Source: Microvirga pakistanensis (lineage in GTDB: Bacteria; Pseudomonadota; Alphaproteobacteria; Rhizobiales; Beijerinckiaceae). From it: 64,000 nt of DNA. Below, piece by piece: positions 18,140-27,541 of this stretch (positions are counted from its first letter, which is position 1; each line of letters starts with the position of its first letter). The translations under genes and the position numbers were made by a program. The stretch is taken from the NCBI RefSeq assembly GCF_004458765.1, contig NZ_SPJX01000184.1:372001-436000 (forward strand), written 5' to 3'. The notes beneath the pieces are model-generated. The model was not told the DNA's origin and searched no databases. It saw only the letters and a list, made by a program, of their open reading frames with translations.

Positions 18140-19912
18140 ATGAGCGAGACGATGACCGGGGCCGAAATGGTGATCCGAGCCCTCCAGGACCAGGGGGTCG
18201 AGCATGTCTTCGGTTATCCGGGCGGTGCGGTTCTTCCCATCTACGACGCGCTCTTCCACCAGGAGAAGGTGCGCCACATCCTCGTCCGTCACGAGCAGGG
18301 CGCCGTTCACGCCGCGGAAGGTTATGCCCGCGCTTCGGGCAAGCCGGGCGTGGTGCTGGTGACTTCGGGCCCCGGGGCGACCAATGCCATCACGGGCCTG
18401 GCCGACGCGATGATGGATTCGATCCCGCTCGTGTGCATCACCGGTCAGGTTCCGACCCATCTCATCGGCTCGGATGCGTTTCAGGAATGCGACACGGTCG
18501 GCATCACGCGCCACTGCACGAAGCACAACTACCTGGTCAAATCGATCGAGGACCTGCCGCGCGTTCTGCACGAGGCCTTCTACGTGGCGCAGAACGGACG
18601 GCCCGGTCCAGTCGTCGTGGACCTGCCGAAGGACGTCCAATTCAAGATCGGCGCCTATTTGCGCCCCTTGAGCAACCAGCACAAGACATACCGCCCGACC
18701 GTGAAGGGCGACATGAATCACATCCGCGCCGCCGTCGAGCTGATGGTGAATGCCAAGCGTCCCGTGTTCTATACGGGCGGCGGCGTCATCAATTCAGGCC
18801 CGCAGGCCGCGGCGCTGCTGCGCGAGCTCGTGCAGCTCACGGGGTTCCCCATCACCTCGACCCTGATGGGCCTCGGCGCCTATCCGGCCTCCGGCAAGCA
18901 TTGGCTCGGCATGCTGGGCATGCACGGCACCTACGAGGCCAATCTCGCGATGCACGAATGCGACGTGATGATCAATATCGGAGCACGCTTCGACGACCGC
19001 ATCACGGGCCGCCTCGACGCCTTCTCGCCCTTCTCCAAGCGCATCCACGTGGACATCGATCCGTCCTCCATCAACAAGACCGTGAAGGTGGACATTCCGA
19101 TCGTGGGTGATTGCGCGCATGTGCTGGAGGACATGCTGCGCCTGTGGCGCCAGGGTGCGAAGCAGGCGGACAAGATCGCCCTGCAGGAATGGTGGGGCAA
19201 GATCGAAGGCTGGCGCTCGCGCAACTGCCTTGCGTACAAGAACTCCCAGGAAAGCATCAAGCCGCAATACGCGGTCCAGCGCCTTTACGAACTCACCAAG
19301 GATCGTTCGCCCTACATCACGACTGAGGTCGGCCAGCACCAGATGTGGGCGGCCCAGTACTTCAAGTTCGAGGATCCGAACCACTGGATGACGTCCGGCG
19401 GCCACGGCACCATGGGCTATGGCCTGCCGGCCGCCGTCGGCGCGCAGCTCGCACATCCCGGCTCCCTGGTCATCGACATCGCGGGCGAGGCCTCGATCCA
19501 GATGATGCTCCAGGAGATGTCGACGGCGCTGCAGTACAACCTGCCGATCAAGGTGTTCATCCTGAACAACGAGTACATGGGTATGGTGCGCCAATGGCAG
19601 GAGCTGCTGCATGGCGGGCGCTACTCGCAGAGCTATTCGGAATCGCTGCCCGACTTCGTGAAACTCGCTGAAGCCTATGGTGCCGTCGGCATCCGCTGCG
19701 ACAATCCCGGCGATCTCGATGCCAAGATCATGGAGATGATCAATGTCAACCGGCCGGTGATCTTCGACTGCGTCGTCGACAAGACCGAGAACTGTTTCCC
19801 GATGATCCCGTCGGGCAAGGCCCACAACGAGATGCTGCTCAACGACTATCTCGGCGAGACCGGGGCCGATATCGGCTCCGTGATCGACGAGAAGGGCAAG
19901 ATGCTGGTGTGA
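18140..19912 (+). CDS. ilvI: Acetolactate synthase large subunit
   Basis: Thiamine-diphosphate enzyme that condenses pyruvate with pyruvate or 2-oxobutyrate, the first common step to Val, Leu and Ile. The 590 residues show VFGYPGGAVLPIYDAL, the catalytic glutamate in VRHEQGAVHAAEGYARA, TSGPGATNAITGLADA, and the FAD-domain region ARFDDRITG. In the ThDP motif the usual GDG/GDA reads GEA (DIAGEASIQM). Expression is preceded by the Leu/Ile/Val leader and terminator. The regulatory subunit gene is separated from it by a glutathione transferase gene. The ilvI/ilvB naming is arbitrary. Confidence 0.96.
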   Translation: MSETMTGAEMVIRALQDQGVEHVFGYPGGAVLPIYDALFHQEKVRHILVRHEQGAVHAAEGYARASGKPGVVLVTSGPGATNAITGLADAMMDSIPLVCITGQVPTHLIGSDAFQECDTVGITRHCTKHNYLVKSIEDLPRVLHEAFYVAQNGRPGPVVVDLPKDVQFKIGAYLRPLSNQHKTYRPTVKGDMNHIRAAVELMVNAKRPVFYTGGGVINSGPQAAALLRELVQLTGFPITSTLMGLGAYPASGKHWLGMLGMHGTYEANLAMHECDVMINIGARFDDRITGRLDAFSPFSKRIHVDIDPSSINKTVKVDIPIVGDCAHVLEDMLRLWRQGAKQADKIALQEWWGKIEGWRSRNCLAYKNSQESIKPQYAVQRLYELTKDRSPYITTEVGQHQMWAAQYFKFEDPNHWMTSGGHGTMGYGLPAAVGAQLAHPGSLVIDIAGEASIQMMLQEMSTALQYNLPIKVFILNNEYMGMVRQWQELLHGGRYSQSYSESLPDFVKLAEAYGAVGIRCDNPGDLDAKIMEMINVNRPVIFDCVVDKTENCFPMIPSGKAHNEMLLNDYLGETGADIGSVIDEKGKMLV

Positions 19913-19929
19913 TTGGAAAGAGTCTGACC

Positions 19930-20610
19930 ATGCCGACCCTCGTCATCGCCAACAAATGCTACTCGTCCTGGTCGCTGCGCCCATGGCTGCTCATGAGGCA
20001 GCTGGGCGTCGCCTTCGACGAGGTTCTGATCCCTCTCGATCTGCCCGACACGAAAGAGAAGGTGCTCAAGCATTCGCCCGCCGGCAAGGTGCCGATCCTC
20101 ATCGACGGCGACGTGACCGTCTGGGAGAGCATCGCGATCATGGAGTACGTGAGCGAAGCTCTTGGGGCGCCCGTGTGGCCGCAGGACCGCAGGGCCCGCG
20201 CCATGGCGCGCTCCGTCGCGGCGGAGATGCATGCGGGATTCTCTGCCCTGCGCAGCGCCTGCCCGATGAACCTGGGGCGGAAATTTGCCCGGAAGGATCG
20301 CGGCGAGTCGGTCGCGCGCGATGTGGCGCGCTTCTCCGAGATCGTTCACCAGGCGCGTGAGCGCTTCGGGGTGGACGGGCCGTTTCTTTTCGGCGCGTTC
20401 TCGGCGGCGGACGCCATGTATGCGCCGCTCGCAACGCGCCTCGACACCTATTCCTTCTCTCTCGACGCCGGCACGCGCGCTTACGTCGACGCGATCCTCT
20501 CGCTCCCTGCCTTCCAGGAATGGCGGAGAGCGGCGCTGGAGGAGAGCTGGATCGTCGCGGCCGACGAGGTCGACGAAGAGGCGATCGAGAATTTCCGCAA
20601 GGCAGCCTAA
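19930..20610 (+). CDS. Glutathione S-transferase family protein
   Basis: A two-domain GST of 226 residues. The N-terminal thioredoxin-like domain starts MPTLVIANKCYSSWSLRPWL, with a Cys-Tyr-Ser-Ser-Trp-Ser motif where glutathione is activated, and continues through SPAGKVPILIDGDVTVWES (cis-Pro and Glu-Ser). The C-terminal helical domain follows (about 90-215, FSAADAMYAPLATRL). The start at 19930 has GGAAAG upstream. It lies between ilvI and ilvN, 17 and 29 bases from each, so it should be co-transcribed with acetolactate synthase. Substrate unknown. Confidence 0.92.
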   Translation: MPTLVIANKCYSSWSLRPWLLMRQLGVAFDEVLIPLDLPDTKEKVLKHSPAGKVPILIDGDVTVWESIAIMEYVSEALGAPVWPQDRRARAMARSVAAEMHAGFSALRSACPMNLGRKFARKDRGESVARDVARFSEIVHQARERFGVDGPFLFGAFSAADAMYAPLATRLDTYSFSLDAGTRAYVDAILSLPAFQEWRRAALEESWIVAADEVDEEAIENFRKAA

Positions 20611-20639
20611 AGCCCCAATATCAACGCCGGACAACACCC

Positions 20640-21185
20640 ATGCTCCAGATGAAAACCCACTACCCCGATGCGCACCGTATCGAGCCGGCCAAACGGCACA
20701 CCCTTGCGGTGGTCGTCGACAACGAGCCGGGCGTTCTCGCCCGCATCGCCGGCCTCTTCTCGGGCCGCGGCTACAACATCGAGAGCCTGACCGTCACAGA
20801 GACGGAGCACGAGGCGCATATCTCGCGCATCACCATCGTCACCACGGGGACGGACAGCATCATCGAGCAGATCAAGAGCCAGCTCGAGCGCCTCGTGCCG
20901 GTGCACCGGGTGGTGGATCTCACGCTGACCGGCGAAGCGGTGGAGCGGGAGTTGTGCCTCGTGAAGGTCGTCGGCAAGGGCGATTACCGCGTCGAAGCGA
21001 TGCGTCTCGCGTCCGCCTTCGGCGCCCGGACCCTCGATGCGACGCTCACCTCCTTCGTCTACGAACTGACCGGCACGACCGGCGAAGTCGAACGCTTCAT
21101 CAAGCTGATGACGGCCGTCGGGCTCGTCGAAGTGTCCCGCACGGGCGTTGCGGCGATGTCGCGCGGGGCCGAGGGAATCATGTGA
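20640..21185 (+). CDS. ilvN: Acetolactate synthase small (regulatory) subunit
   Basis: Regulatory partner of IlvI that confers valine feedback inhibition. The 181 residues begin with an ACT domain, HTLAVVVDNEPGVLARIAGL then FSGRGYNIESLTV, followed by ISRITIVTTG and the C-terminal domain with ELCLVKVVGKGDYRVEAMRL. An ATG at 20649 is a possible alternative start. It converges on the DUF924 gene with four bases between stops. The name ilvH would be equally valid. Confidence 0.95.
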   Translation: MLQMKTHYPDAHRIEPAKRHTLAVVVDNEPGVLARIAGLFSGRGYNIESLTVTETEHEAHISRITIVTTGTDSIIEQIKSQLERLVPVHRVVDLTLTGEAVERELCLVKVVGKGDYRVEAMRLASAFGARTLDATLTSFVYELTGTTGEVERFIKLMTAVGLVEVSRTGVAAMSRGAEGIM

Positions 21186-21189
21186 GGGG

Positions 21190-21738
21190 TCAGCCCCTGA
21201 AGCTGTCCTCCTGCAGGAACGCTTCTTCCTCCGGAGTGCTCTCTCGCCCGAGGATGGCGTTGCGGTGAGGGAAGCGGCCGAAGCGGGCGATGATGTCGTG
21301 ATGGTGGCGCGCCCACTTGATGGAGTCTTCCTCGCCGAGGGCTTCGTTCAAGGCCACCGAGCGCTCCTGGTGCCGGAGGGATTCGGAGTGCATGAAGGGC
21401 AGGTAGAAGAAACGGCGGAGCTCCGGCTCCACCTTCCGGTCGAACCCTCTCTCGATGGCGCGGTCCGCGGCCATCAGGGCGACGGGATCGGTCTTGTAGG
21501 TCTCGCGCTGCCCCCGGAACATGTTTCTCGGGAACTGATCGAGAAGGAGGATGACGGCGAGCGAACCCTCCGGGGTGAGCTCCCATTCGTTGAGGTCGCC
21601 CCGGGCGGCAGCCTCGTAGGTGAGCATGAAGCGGTCCCGGCAGGCCTGATCGAAGGCTTCGTCTTTCGAGAACCACTTGTCGGGGCCGGCCTCACGCCAG
21701 AAGGCAAGGACTTCATCGGGGGTGGCAAGGCGTTGCAT
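21190..21738 (-). CDS. DUF924 family protein
   Basis: A 182-residue all-helical protein with the DUF924 hallmarks: VLAFWREAGPDKWFSKDEAFD at the N-terminus, AVILLLDQFPRNMFRG, RFFYLPFMHSE and the C-terminal RFGRFPHRNAILGRESTPEE. The fold is reported as TPR-like; no enzymatic function is established. It is a single gene opposite to the ilv genes, between ilvN and ilvC. Confidence 0.92.
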   Translation of the reverse strand: MQRLATPDEVLAFWREAGPDKWFSKDEAFDQACRDRFMLTYEAAARGDLNEWELTPEGSLAVILLLDQFPRNMFRGQRETYKTDPVALMAADRAIERGFDRKVEPELRRFFYLPFMHSESLRHQERSVALNEALGEEDSIKWARHHHDIIARFGRFPHRNAILGRESTPEEEAFLQEDSFRG

Positions 21739-21821
21739 GCGGCTTGTCCTTCTGAAAAGGAGGGTTGCTGATGGCCAATCTAGAGCGTGCGGGAGACGTT
21801 TGAACTCTCCAGGCTCGGACC

Positions 21822-21876
21822 GTTTGTGGGAAAAGCGAGGAGGCCGGAAGGCGGCCTTCGCACTTTTCCGACAAAC
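21822..21876. repeat. Long imperfect inverted repeat upstream of ilvC
   Basis: GTTTGT at 21822 pairs with ACAAAC at 21871. The pairing continues inward through GGAAAA/TTTTCC, GCGA/TCGC and GGCC/GGCC around a small loop, giving a hairpin of over 20 pairs with a few mismatches. No T run follows on either strand. It may be a dispersed intergenic repeat or a regulatory RNA structure; only one copy is seen in the window. Confidence 0.6.
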
Positions 21877-21882
21877 TTCGAC

Positions 21883-21910
21883 TTGTCAGCGCAGTTTTGT
21901 TCGCTAAAAG
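21883..21910 (+). promoter_or_regulatory. Candidate ilvC promoter
   Basis: TTGTCA, a 16-base spacer and TAAAAG, about 100 bases before the ilvC ATG and directly after the inverted repeat. No leader peptide rich in Leu, Ile or Val codons was found between it and ilvC. Confidence 0.35.
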
Positions 21911-21990
21911 CGGCGCTGGACAAGACAAATGTTGCGCAAGGGCCTCGGCCGGACCGCAATGCCAATGAAGACTGGGGTCGAACCCCTTAA

Positions 21991-23028
<1,038 letters not shown>

Positions 23029-23052
23029 TCTCTCACGAACGGGACCAAAGCA

Positions 23053-23076
23053 GGGGCGGAACCTTCCGCCCCTTTT
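23053..23076 (+). terminator. Intrinsic terminator after ilvC
   Basis: GGGGCGG, a loop, CCGCCCC and TTTT, 24 bases after the ilvC stop. Confidence 0.85.
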
Positions 23077-23427
23077 CTATTTCGGGTCCCTCCGCGCATG
23101 TGGCTCAGCAGGAAAGCCGACGCGCGCAGGATGCAAAGGCTGAAGCCGACGTCCGATCCGGAACAGCCCGACACAGATCGTGGCTGCGGCGAGCAGGCCC
23201 CATGAGCCCGGAGGGACGTGGTTCGCATCCGGCATATCCGTGATCGGGACACCGGAGGTCAAGGTCTCGATCAGCCAGAGACCCGCAAGCGCACCTGCTG
23301 CGAGCTTCCACTCGTAGTGACGCCAATGCTCCGGGAGACCGGCCATGGCGGGATCGGCTGGGACGTGTTCTTCCAGGGAATCGTCCGTGTCGTGCCAAGC
23401 AAAGGAGCCCTTGGGAATTCGTCCCAT
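23077..23427 (-). CDS. Hypothetical two-helix membrane protein
   Basis: A 116-residue frame with two likely membrane helices (KLAAGALAGLWLIETL and GSWGLLAAATICVGLFRIG). The acidic N-terminus contains WHDTDDSLEEHVPADPAMAG. GGAAGGAC lies eight bases before the ATG. No family is recognised. The stop abuts the ilvC terminator on the other strand. It is accepted because of its ribosome site, membrane topology and the lack of a competing frame. Confidence 0.55.
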   Translation of the reverse strand: MGRIPKGSFAWHDTDDSLEEHVPADPAMAGLPEHWRHYEWKLAAGALAGLWLIETLTSGVPITDMPDANHVPPGSWGLLAAATICVGLFRIGRRLQPLHPARVGFPAEPHARRDPK

Positions 23428-23536
23428 GGCGAAGTCCTTCCGTCATGTTATAGCTTAGCATTAACACTGCGGAAGGGCTCTGCAAACTCCGAAAATGGAG
23501 GGGCCCTTGATCTGTCGGGATGAAGGGCCGCCTCGT

Positions 23537-23692
23537 TTACTGCTGGTTGCTTTTCGTGTTTTGAGCCTTGTTGTTGTCCTGCTTGCCGGGATCTGAGGGG
23601 TTCTTCATGGTGCCGCCCGAGCCGCGGATGTGGGTGCCGGGGTGCTTCTTGCTGTCGGCGGAGTTGTCGCCGTTCATCTTGCCTTTGCCCAT
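23537..23692 (-). CDS. Small Asn/Lys/Gly-rich hydrophilic protein
   Basis: A 51-residue frame beginning MGKGKMNGDNSADSKKHPG, continuing TMKNPSDPGKQDNNKAQ, and ending in Gln-Gln. GGAGG lies eight bases before the ATG, the best ribosome site in this stretch. It has no Cys, no aromatic residues and no hydrophobic core, so it should be intrinsically disordered. The family is not recognised; small disordered proteins of this kind are often stress-related, but that is inference. Confidence 0.7.
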   Translation of the reverse strand: MGKGKMNGDNSADSKKHPGTHIRGSGGTMKNPSDPGKQDNNKAQNTKSNQQ

Positions 23693-23757
23693 AGGGAAAC
23701 CTCCATTTGGTGCCGGAGGTTAATGAGCCCCCCGGAGCCTTGTTCCCGCGAAAGGCC

Positions 23758-24279
23758 CTACCAGAGCAGGTAATGCGCCAGCCCGGCCCCCGGCGCCAGG
23801 AGGGCGAAGGCCCAGACCGAGGCGGAAGCCATGTTGGCTGCCTGGAAGAGCACGCGCGGCATCAGGAAGATGCCGGCGATCAGGGGCAGGACCGCGCGGG
23901 TGGGGCCGAAGAAGCGACCCAGGAACATGGCCCAGGGGCCAAAGCGCTGGAAAAAATGCTCTCCTGTCTCGATCAGATCCGGCCTCCTGGAAAGGGGCCA
24001 GATCCGGTAGGCGCGCTTCTTCACCTTGTGACCGATCTCGTACGAGAGCCAGGCGCTCAGGAAGGCGCCTGCCGCCGCGCCCAGCCAGACCTGCCAGAAC
24101 GTGACATCCGCCGCCGCCAGCGCGAAGCCCACGGTCACGAGAATGGTGACCATCGGCAGGATGAGCGAGATGAATGCAAAGGATTCGCCGAACGTCATGA
24201 GCCCGACGACCAGGGGGGCATAGGCCTGGTTGGCCCGAATGAACGCGATGACAGGGGCGGTGATGGTCTCCAGATCCAC
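23758..24279 (-). CDS. DedA/VTT-family membrane protein
   Basis: A 173-residue polytopic protein with the DedA/VTT pattern: APLVVGLMTFGESFAFISL, SAWLSYEIGHKVKKR, and the signature FGPWAMFLGRFFGPTRAVLP. The last contains the conserved Gly-Arg-Phe and Arg residues important in the family. DedA proteins are implicated in lipid carrier (undecaprenyl phosphate) flipping and envelope integrity. It is shorter than the classical 200-220 residues but appears complete. Confidence 0.9.
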   Translation of the reverse strand: MDLETITAPVIAFIRANQAYAPLVVGLMTFGESFAFISLILPMVTILVTVGFALAAADVTFWQVWLGAAAGAFLSAWLSYEIGHKVKKRAYRIWPLSRRPDLIETGEHFFQRFGPWAMFLGRFFGPTRAVLPLIAGIFLMPRVLFQAANMASASVWAFALLAPGAGLAHYLLW

Positions 24280-24423
24280 GCGCGGCGTCTCCTCATGGCT
24301 TTCCGCGGCAACGCACGGACCTCTTGCAACGGTCCGGCATTCCCGTGATGAAAAGGATCACATCACGTCATTTGAAGCCGGACGGGTAATACGCTAACCG
24401 AAAGAGAGAAGGGGGCCAAAGCC

Positions 24424-25272
24424 ATGAATGTTCTCTCGATCCAATCACATGTTGCTTATGGTCATGTGGGCAATGCATCCGCGGTGTTCCCGATGCAGCG
24501 TCTCGGTGTCGAGGTATGGCCCATTCATACGGTGCAGTTCTCCAACCATACGGGCTACGGCTCCTGGAAGGGCCGGGTCTTCGACGGACCCGCCATCGAA
24601 GAACTCGTGGACGGCATCGGCGAGCGCGGCGTGCTCGGCCGCTGCGACGGCGTGCTCTCGGGTTATATGGGCTCGGCCGATATCGGCAACGCGATCCTGT
24701 CTGCCGTCGCGCGGGTGCGGGCGCTCAACCCCGAGGCCCTTTATTGCTGCGACCCGGTGATCGGCGACGTGGGCCGAGGCGTCTTCGTGCGCCCCGGCAT
24801 TCCGGAATTCATGCGCGAGAAGGCGGTTCCCGCTGCCGACATCATCACCCCCAACCAGTTTGAGCTGGACTATCTCTCCGGCCTGACGACCCAAACGCTG
24901 AGTGACGTGAAGCGGGCCGTCGCGACGGTGCAGGAACTCGGGCCCAGGGCCGTGCTCGTGACGTCCGTCGTGATGCGGGAGACCCCCGTCGACGCCATCG
25001 ATCTCGTGGCCGGAGAGGGCGGCCGCTTCTGGCGCGTGCGCACCCCCAGGCTCTCGTTGAGCGTCAACGGGGCAGGGGACGCGATCGCGGCGCTGTTCTT
25101 CGTTCACTACGCGCGCTCCCGCTCCGCCGCGACAGCCCTTGCCGAAGCCTCCGCGTCTGTTTACGGCTTGCTGAAGCGCACGGAGGAGGCGGGATCCCGC
25201 GAGATCCTCACCATTGCGGCGCAGGACGAGTTCGTCTCGCCCACCCACCGTTTCAACGCCGAAGAGGTCTGA
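24424..25272 (+). CDS. pdxY: Pyridoxal kinase
   Basis: Phosphorylates pyridoxal in the B6 salvage pathway. The 282-residue ribokinase-fold protein starts [20 protein letters not shown], and contains [14 protein letters not shown], the GYMGSA loop, [19 protein letters not shown], and the catalytic anion hole [14 protein letters not shown] with its aspartate. It is followed five bases later by the PhzF-like gene. Confidence 0.95.
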   Translation: MNVLSIQSHVAYGHVGNASAVFPMQRLGVEVWPIHTVQFSNHTGYGSWKGRVFDGPAIEELVDGIGERGVLGRCDGVLSGYMGSADIGNAILSAVARVRALNPEALYCCDPVIGDVGRGVFVRPGIPEFMREKAVPAADIITPNQFELDYLSGLTTQTLSDVKRAVATVQELGPRAVLVTSVVMRETPVDAIDLVAGEGGRFWRVRTPRLSLSVNGAGDAIAALFFVHYARSRSAATALAEASASVYGLLKRTEEAGSREILTIAAQDEFVSPTHRFNAEEV

Positions 25273-25277
25273 TCCGC

Positions 25278-26183
25278 ATGGCTCGCCGTTTCGTCACCCT
25301 CGATGTCTTCACGTCGGAGCGCTTCACCGGTAATCCCCTGGCCGTCGTGCTGGATGCCGAAGGGCTCGACGACGGTCGCATGCGGACGATCGCGAAGGAG
25401 TTCAACCTCTCCGAGACGGTCTTCGTGTTTTCTCCTGCCGACCCGCATCAGCGCGCCGACATCCGCATCTTCACGCCGGCGCGGGAACTGCCCTTCGCCG
25501 GGCATCCGACCGTGGGAACGGCGGTGCTGCTGGCGCTGCTGGATCAGAACGGCCGGCCCGGCGCCGTGGCCTTCGGCCTGAAGGAGCAGGTCGGCATCGT
25601 TCCCTGCGCGGTGGACGTGAAGGACAATGTGAGTGGCCAAGCGCGCTTCCGCTTGCCGCGCCTGCCCTTCGCCTGGGGCGAGGGCAAGGACAGCACAGCC
25701 TGCGCCTGGGCGCTCGGCCTTGACCCGACGGATATCGGCTTCGGCCGTCATGTGCCGAGCCGCCATTCGGCGGGCGTGGCTTACGATCTCGTGCCCGTCG
25801 CGTCTCTCGATGCCCTGGCCCGCGCCTGGCCGAAGGCGGACGCGTTCGACAAGGCCTTCGCCGACAGCGACCATCCCTCGGCCTATGTCTATGCGCGGGT
25901 GCCGCAGGCCGACGGATTGCGCTTCCGCGCCAGGATGTTCGGTCCGGGCATGGGCATCGTCGAAGACCCCGCCACCGGCTCCGCGGCGGCGGCGTTCGCG
26001 GGCGCGCTCATGCAATGCGAGCCGCTGGGCGAGGGCGAGCACAACATCCTCATCGAGCAGGGCGTCGAGATGGGCCGCGCGAGCGAGATCGCCCTTCAGA
26101 TGACGATCAAGAACGGCGAGCTGGTGGCCGCCGAGATCGGAGGCTCCGCCGTGATGGTGAGCCGCGGCGAGATCATCACGTGA
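25278..26183 (+). CDS. PhzF-family isomerase/epimerase
   Basis: A 301-residue diaminopimelate-epimerase-fold protein. FNLSETVFVF carries the catalytic Glu (about residue 42), followed by TPARELPFAGHPTVGTAVLL and EDPATGSAAAAFAGAL. These are PhzF-superfamily signatures. PhzF itself isomerises a phenazine precursor, but no phenazine genes are near, so the substrate is unknown. It overlaps the downstream NUDIX-like gene by four bases. Confidence 0.92.
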   Translation: MARRFVTLDVFTSERFTGNPLAVVLDAEGLDDGRMRTIAKEFNLSETVFVFSPADPHQRADIRIFTPARELPFAGHPTVGTAVLLALLDQNGRPGAVAFGLKEQVGIVPCAVDVKDNVSGQARFRLPRLPFAWGEGKDSTACAWALGLDPTDIGFGRHVPSRHSAGVAYDLVPVASLDALARAWPKADAFDKAFADSDHPSAYVYARVPQADGLRFRARMFGPGMGIVEDPATGSAAAAFAGALMQCEPLGEGEHNILIEQGVEMGRASEIALQMTIKNGELVAAEIGGSAVMVSRGEIIT

Positions 26184-26893
26184 CGCCGGATGTTCAGATC
26201 AGGCGCGTCGCGCGCGTCGAGGCGCGATGCGCCCCCATGGAATGGGCCTGGGCGGAGCAGAACCGCAGCCTCGTGGAGGCGAACTGGAAGCGGCGCACGG
26301 CAGAGACGCCGAAGATGTTCAACGGGCGGGTCCTGCTGCTGAGCAGGCTGGAATTCGAACACGACCTGTGCCGCAACACGTATTTCGCGACGGATTACGC
26401 CAATCTCGTCGCCTGGATCGACAACGGCTATCCCGACGAGAGCGTCGCCAACGGCTTTGCCATGGGGGCCCTGCGCGGATCGGACGGGGCCTTCATCTGC
26501 GGCGTGATGAGCGCCCACACGGCCAATGCGGGCCGTATCTATTTCGCGGGCGGCACGCCCGACCTGTCCGATCTCAGGCCCGACGGCGCCGTCGATCTCG
26601 CAACGAGCCTGACCCGCGAGCTGACCGAGGAGACGGGGCTTCAGGATGCCGATTATCGCGTCGATGACGAGTGGATCATCATCCGCCGCTGGCCGACGGT
26701 TGCGCTCCTGCGGATGGTCACCCTGCCGATGACCGCAGAGGAGGGCGCGGCCTTGATCCGCGCCAACATCGCCAAGGAACCCGAGCCCGAATTGCAGGAC
26801 GTGCGGATCGTTCGCAGCACGCACGACATCGACCGCGAGGCGATGCCCCTGTTCCAGCAATCCTTTTTCGAGTGGGTTTTCACTCAAACATAG
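26180..26893 (+). CDS. NUDIX-like hydrolase with degenerate motif
   Basis: The GTG at 26180 overlaps the PhzF stop codon (GTGA), giving 237 residues; ATG at 26240 is an alternative. The segment TRELTEETGLQDADY fits the second half of the NUDIX box (REUxEExGU). The Glu expected seven residues before this Arg is replaced by Val (GAVDLATSLTREL). The acidic metal-binding core is thus kept but the first half is not canonical. Substrate unknown. It is co-translated with the PhzF gene and probably pdxY. Confidence 0.75.
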   Translation: MTPDVQIRRVARVEARCAPMEWAWAEQNRSLVEANWKRRTAETPKMFNGRVLLLSRLEFEHDLCRNTYFATDYANLVAWIDNGYPDESVANGFAMGALRGSDGAFICGVMSAHTANAGRIYFAGGTPDLSDLRPDGAVDLATSLTRELTEETGLQDADYRVDDEWIIIRRWPTVALLRMVTLPMTAEEGAALIRANIAKEPEPELQDVRIVRSTHDIDREAMPLFQQSFFEWVFTQT

Positions 26894-27219
26894 CCGTGAC
26901 GGGTCTTCGTGGCGCGGATCATCCGCTGGGCTTCCGCATCGCGCCCTGCCGCGCAGGCGGCCTCGGCCTCTCCGATCTCCCTGTCGACGCGGCTGTACAC
27001 GGTCTGATTCACGTGCCCCATGGCGAGGTCGTTGCTCATCACGGCCCGGTAGCGGGCGATCTCTCCCTGGCAGCCGGAGCCTTCCGGCATGCGGAAGCCG
27101 GCAGGAGTCACGCTTGCGCTGGCGGGTGCTTGGGCGGGACCCGAGGCCGTCTGGTTGCAGGCGGCGAGCGGAAGCGCCATGAAGCCGGTGAGCCACAGGC
27201 GGCGGATCGCGTTGTTCAT
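26884..27219 (-). CDS. Small lipoprotein
   Basis: A 111-residue protein with a lipoprotein signal: MNNAIRRLWLTGFMALPLAA-C, lipobox LAAC, and Asn-Gln after the cysteine (+2 is not Asp), suggesting release to the outer membrane. The mature part is Ala/Pro-rich and then helical, with two further cysteines (GSGCQGEI and AACAAGR). No family is recognised. Its 3' end overlaps the NUDIX-like gene by ten bases, tail to tail. Confidence 0.75.
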   Translation of the reverse strand: MNNAIRRLWLTGFMALPLAACNQTASGPAQAPASASVTPAGFRMPEGSGCQGEIARYRAVMSNDLAMGHVNQTVYSRVDREIGEAEAACAAGRDAEAQRMIRATKTRHGYV

Positions 27220-27366
27220 TGAGGTCACCTCAGGTTCGGGCAGGATGGCCTAAGTAATGGCCGAGCTTGCTGTGATCTAGGGCGTTCCGCGACCTGTCCA
27301 GAGGTGGAAAATACGGACATTTCTAATCCTTACGGCGAGCCTTGGCTTTTCGTTTGTTTCAACCGC

Positions 27367-27395
27367 TTGCCATTCCAATTCTCTGCCATTACAAA
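27367..27395 (+). promoter_or_regulatory. Candidate leuA promoter
   Basis: TTGCCA, a 17-base spacer and TACAAA. It is placed about 50 bases before the Leu-rich leader peptide, as expected for an attenuated operon. Confidence 0.45.
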
Positions 27396-27445
27396 CGGAT
27401 CAGGTGTTCGCGGCAGTGCCGCGGTCTTTGGAGGAATGGGCAGCG

Positions 27446-27541
27446 ATGGCAATCGGCTCCCACAGCGCAGAAATGAACGGCGTCGCCCCGGCGGCTGGCC
27501 GCGCGCTCCTCCTCAGCCTCCTTCTCCTTAGCTGCCCCTGA
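27446..27541 (+). CDS. leuA leader peptide
   Basis: A 31-codon frame ending Ala-Leu-Leu-Leu-Ser-Leu-Leu-Leu-Leu-Ser-Cys-Pro-stop. Seven of eight consecutive codons (27506-27529) encode leucine (CTC/CTT). GGAGG is 11 bases before the ATG; an internal ATG at 27473 would give 22 residues. It lies 115 bases ahead of leuA and its stop codon falls inside a hairpin arm. This is the expected design of a leucine-sensing attenuator controlling 2-isopropylmalate synthase. Confidence 0.85.
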   Translation: MAIGSHSAEMNGVAPAAGRALLLSLLLLSCP

